Shown: piece after piece, positions 30,749 through 32,272 of the stretch | Numbering within the stretch: position 1 is the stretch's first letter | Layout: every line of letters begins with the position of its first letter | From: Clostridiales bacterium | Lineage (GTDB): Bacteria > Bacillota > Clostridia > TANB77 > CAG-508 | Length of the DNA stretch: 32,272 bases | Reading direction: 5' to 3' | Assembly: GCA_019419955.1 (NCBI GenBank) | Contig: JAHZIB010000018.1 | Span: 1 to 32,272, forward strand | Program-made: the position numbers and the translations under genes | The notes under the pieces: model-generated | The model's database searches: none | Told to the model about the DNA's origin: nothing | The model's input: the letters and a program-made list of their open reading frames with translations, nothing else

Positions 30749-31186
30749 AATATTGCCTATTTTAGGGCAGTCAGTTACAGTATAATTTGGTATAAAACTG
30801 TCAAACTTTGTATTATACAGGACTCATTCCTTTTAATTTGTTCTTAATTCTCTTATTATTATAATCTATATAGTCTATTATATATTTTTTAACTCTTCTG
30901 CTGTTTGGTATTCAATAGCAGAAAAATTCTAGACTTTCTGGATTAGCTTGTCATATAAGATTTAACTAGGTTTGTCTCTGCATTCAATTCCCTCGAAAGG
31001 AGGTTTTTTCTTGACACCTAATATATATATTAACTTATCTAATATTGTTAATAACTAAAATTAAAGAGTCAGCATTGATACAACGATGACTCTTACAAAA
31101 TATAATGGTTACGACACTTAGATTTGATCTGACATACCTTAGTTTATGAGACTAATAAGCTACCTTTACTGCCCTACAGCAATATT
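30749..31186 (-). mobile_element. Deleted IS3-type element with inverted ends, in place of the phage head genes
   Basis: Inverted ends: AATATTGC then TAGGGCAGT (30749-30756, 30763-30771) and ACTGCCCTA then GCAATATT (31168-31176, 31179-31186). On the minus strand near the left end the C-terminus of an IS3 transposase is readable in broken frames: YQTAEELK, then KYIIDYIDYNNKRIKNKLKG followed by MSPV and a stop at about 30805. No catalytic core remains. The element of about 440 bases therefore looks like an internal deletion derivative. It makes up most of the 592-base gap between the late regulator and the gp10-like gene. Confidence 0.6.
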
Positions 31187-31222
31187 ATAGGCACTTGGGA
31201 TTAGTCACTTTTGACTGTGCCT
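31064..31222. ncRNA. Possible structured RNA within or beside the IS relic
   Basis: Several hairpins lie in series: AAGAGTCA/TGACTCTT (31064-31071, 31087-31094), AGAT-TTG-ATCT near 31121, TTAGT/ACTAA near 31140-31157, and a two-level hairpin AGGCAC/GTGCCT (31189-31194, 31217-31222) enclosing AGTCA/TGACT (31203-31207, 31212-31216). Read on the minus strand, the first would end in TTTAATTTT like a terminator. No ORF is present. The strand and identity are uncertain; it might simply be IS-end structure. Confidence 0.3.
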
Positions 31223-31319
31223 TTCTGTATAAATCTTTTAAACTATTTTAATCTATTATAATTATACTACATTTGTTTTTCAAAAAAAAGGACATTTTCC
31301 GTACATTTTCTGGACATTT

Positions 31320-31799
31320 TCAGACCAATGATATAATTTTGTCTGTACTTTTCTCTATCATCCTTTTTATTTGCTTTTCAGACCTAGTCTGGTGAAATAA
31401 CTCCCAATAAATAGTATTTCCTATATAATCATAAGTGTAGCCATCCACATAATAAGCCATAAGGATGTCTTTTTCTTTTCTTTTTAATGCTTCTAATCTT
31501 ATGTCTATTTCTTCTATTACGTCATTTAATTCGATTATTTCCTCTTCCAATATGTCTAATCTTCCTTGATATTCTTTAGTTTTATCTATGTTATCCGATG
31601 CCTTGTTTCCTACTTTATCACTTATACTGTTTTTACTATGTATGTAGTTATTTATCTCTGTAGCTATTGCAGAAATACTAATATCTTTTAACTGCTCAAT
31701 ATTTTTTAGCAACTTTTCTTTTTCTCGTAATTTCAATTTTAGTTTTGCTTTATTTTCTTTATATTGTTTTAGCAATATAATTAATGTTTCTTTAGTCAT
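31320..31799 (-). CDS. ArpU / sigma-like phage late regulator
   Basis: 159 residues. A long N-terminal coiled coil (about 1-110) with MTKETLIILLKQYKENKAKL and a second helix around LEEEIIELNDVIEEIDIRLE. The C-terminus has a sigma-70 region-4-like helix-turn-helix, KEKDILMAYYVDGYTYDYIG to SEKQIKRMIEKSTDKI (about 112-155). Such proteins stand at the end of the phage early region and turn on the late genes; in intact phages they are followed by terminase. Here no terminase follows. GGAGGAGG precedes the ATG. Confidence 0.75.
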   Translation of the reverse strand: MTKETLIILLKQYKENKAKLKLKLREKEKLLKNIEQLKDISISAIATEINNYIHSKNSISDKVGNKASDNIDKTKEYQGRLDILEEEIIELNDVIEEIDIRLEALKRKEKDILMAYYVDGYTYDYIGNTIYWELFHQTRSEKQIKRMIEKSTDKIISLV

Positions 31800-31905
31800 T
31801 TGTATACCTCCTCCCTCTCTGTTCTTCTTTTATTATTTTCCCTCCAATTTCTGTTCTGAATTCGTCCATCTGTCTATACGCACTATCAAGTTTCTTTTGA
31901 TTAAC

Positions 31906-32001
31906 TCACCTTATATCTGATGAGCCGATTTCATAAAAATTGATGTTTTGTATATCTGTCATAAATTGTGTAATTCTGTTATAAATATAATTTAACGTCA
32001 T
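31906..32001 (-). CDS. 31-residue phage peptide
   Basis: MTLNYIYNRITQFMTDIQNI then NFYEIGSSDIR. The start ATG at 31999-32001 has GAGG seven bases upstream. The gene stands between the zinc-ribbon gene and the late regulator. The 106 bases that follow contain only a short open frame (NQKKLDSAYRQMDEFRTEIG) without a clear start. Confidence 0.4.
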   Translation of the reverse strand: MTLNYIYNRITQFMTDIQNINFYEIGSSDIR

Positions 32002-32018
32002 TCATTTTCCTCGCTTTC

Positions 32019-32195
32019 TTATAAATCATACATTGCCCTTTGTTCATCGTTCAAATATATTTTTTTATGACACACCGGACATCTAAAATACACATCGTCA
32101 AATAGTGTCTCTTTTAAATCAGACTTACTTACATTCATCATCGAACCGCAGTTCAGGCATCTTGCTTTATAGGATATTTCTTTTAGTATTTTCAT
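32019..32195 (-). CDS. 58-residue zinc-ribbon phage protein
   Basis: MKILKEISYKARCLNCGSMM and later YFRCPVCHKKIYL: two CxxC knuckles (Cys13/Cys16 and Cys39/Cys42) separated by 22 residues, a typical zinc ribbon. Small proteins of this type are common in the early-to-late gene interval of Clostridial phages. The ribosome binding site AGGAGAGGAG precedes the ATG at 32193-32195. The precise role is unknown. Confidence 0.8.
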   Translation of the reverse strand: MKILKEISYKARCLNCGSMMNVSKSDLKETLFDDVYFRCPVCHKKIYLNDEQRAMYDL

Positions 32196-32272
32196 CTTTT
32201 ACTCCTCTCCTTTTCAACTAATCATGCTTGGATTAGGTTTTATAATTCATTTTTTCTCCTTTCTGGGTGTTC

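Noticed and set aside
31810..31905. Minus-strand open stretch NQKKLDSAYRQMDEFRTEIG onward between the 31-residue gene and the late regulator
   Set aside because: Codon content looks plausible, but there is no start codon with a ribosome binding site except an internal ATG giving about 25 residues.
32240..32272. Minus-strand frame ending at the right edge (EHPERRKNEL then stop)
   Set aside because: It looks like the end of an upstream gene, but eleven codons are too few to support a call.

Overview
The window is AT-rich DNA from a spore-forming member of the Bacillota, most likely an uncultured gut Clostridia lineage. The evidence is a complete spoIIA operon (spoIIAA-spoIIAB-sigF), spoIID, a SpoIIQ-like zinc peptidase, spoVAC-AD-AE, AddA rather than RecB, and an infC-rpmI-rplT operon with a Firmicutes-type attenuated leader. 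I see no sequence that fixes a species.

Left end (1-1040): the 5' part of a prepilin-like surface protein gene on the minus strand. Upstream of it lies a small decayed ORF with a good promoter and ribosome binding site, interrupted by an (AG)11 tract. A GC-rich palindromic element follows. Core region (1041-17242): addA (one-base frameshift in its Walker A codons), spoIIQ-like, spoIID, sigF, spoIIAB and spoIIAA, all on the minus strand. Then come an unknown helical protein, valS, two tiny cysteine-rich membrane peptides, dodecin, the spoVA operon, the translation operon infC-rpmI-rplT, and tRNA-Gln(CTG). A short palindromic repeat family (core AGAGAAGTGTCCCTAATTCG) sits in at least five intergenic spots of this region, with a weaker relative at a sixth. 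I did not see it in the phage region.

Right half (17.3-32.3 kb): a phage-derived island. A divergent regulatory pair (46-aa protein and an XRE-type HTH regulator) is followed by a minus-strand cassette. Read in its direction of transcription, that cassette is: zinc-ribbon and small proteins, an ArpU/sigma-like late regulator, an IS relic, a gp10-like tail connector (frameshifted), a tail terminator-like protein, the tail tube, tail chaperones with an apparent -1 frameshift extension, a small three-gene insertion, tape measure, distal tail protein, tail tip protein, S74-chaperoned fibre, a second fibre or baseplate protein (frameshifted), holin and a GH25-CW_7-LysM endolysin. Terminase, portal, protease and capsid genes are absent where they would be expected, and an IS relic occupies the gap. 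Another IS3-type relic sits just beyond the lysin. The cassette is therefore a headless siphophage tail plus lysis module: either a decaying prophage or a noncontractile tailocin.

The most interesting thread is a possible link between the tail island and host sporulation. The inserted membrane-protein unit inside the tail operon has tandem Spo0A-like boxes 10 bp apart over a promoter with no clear -35, the same spacing as the pair upstream of spoIIAA. Two exact 0A-like heptamers also lie upstream of the HTH regulator. Three genes (addA, the gp10-like gene, a fibre gene) each carry exactly one extra base relative to an intact frame. These could be assembly errors or real decay, and this affects how the island is read.
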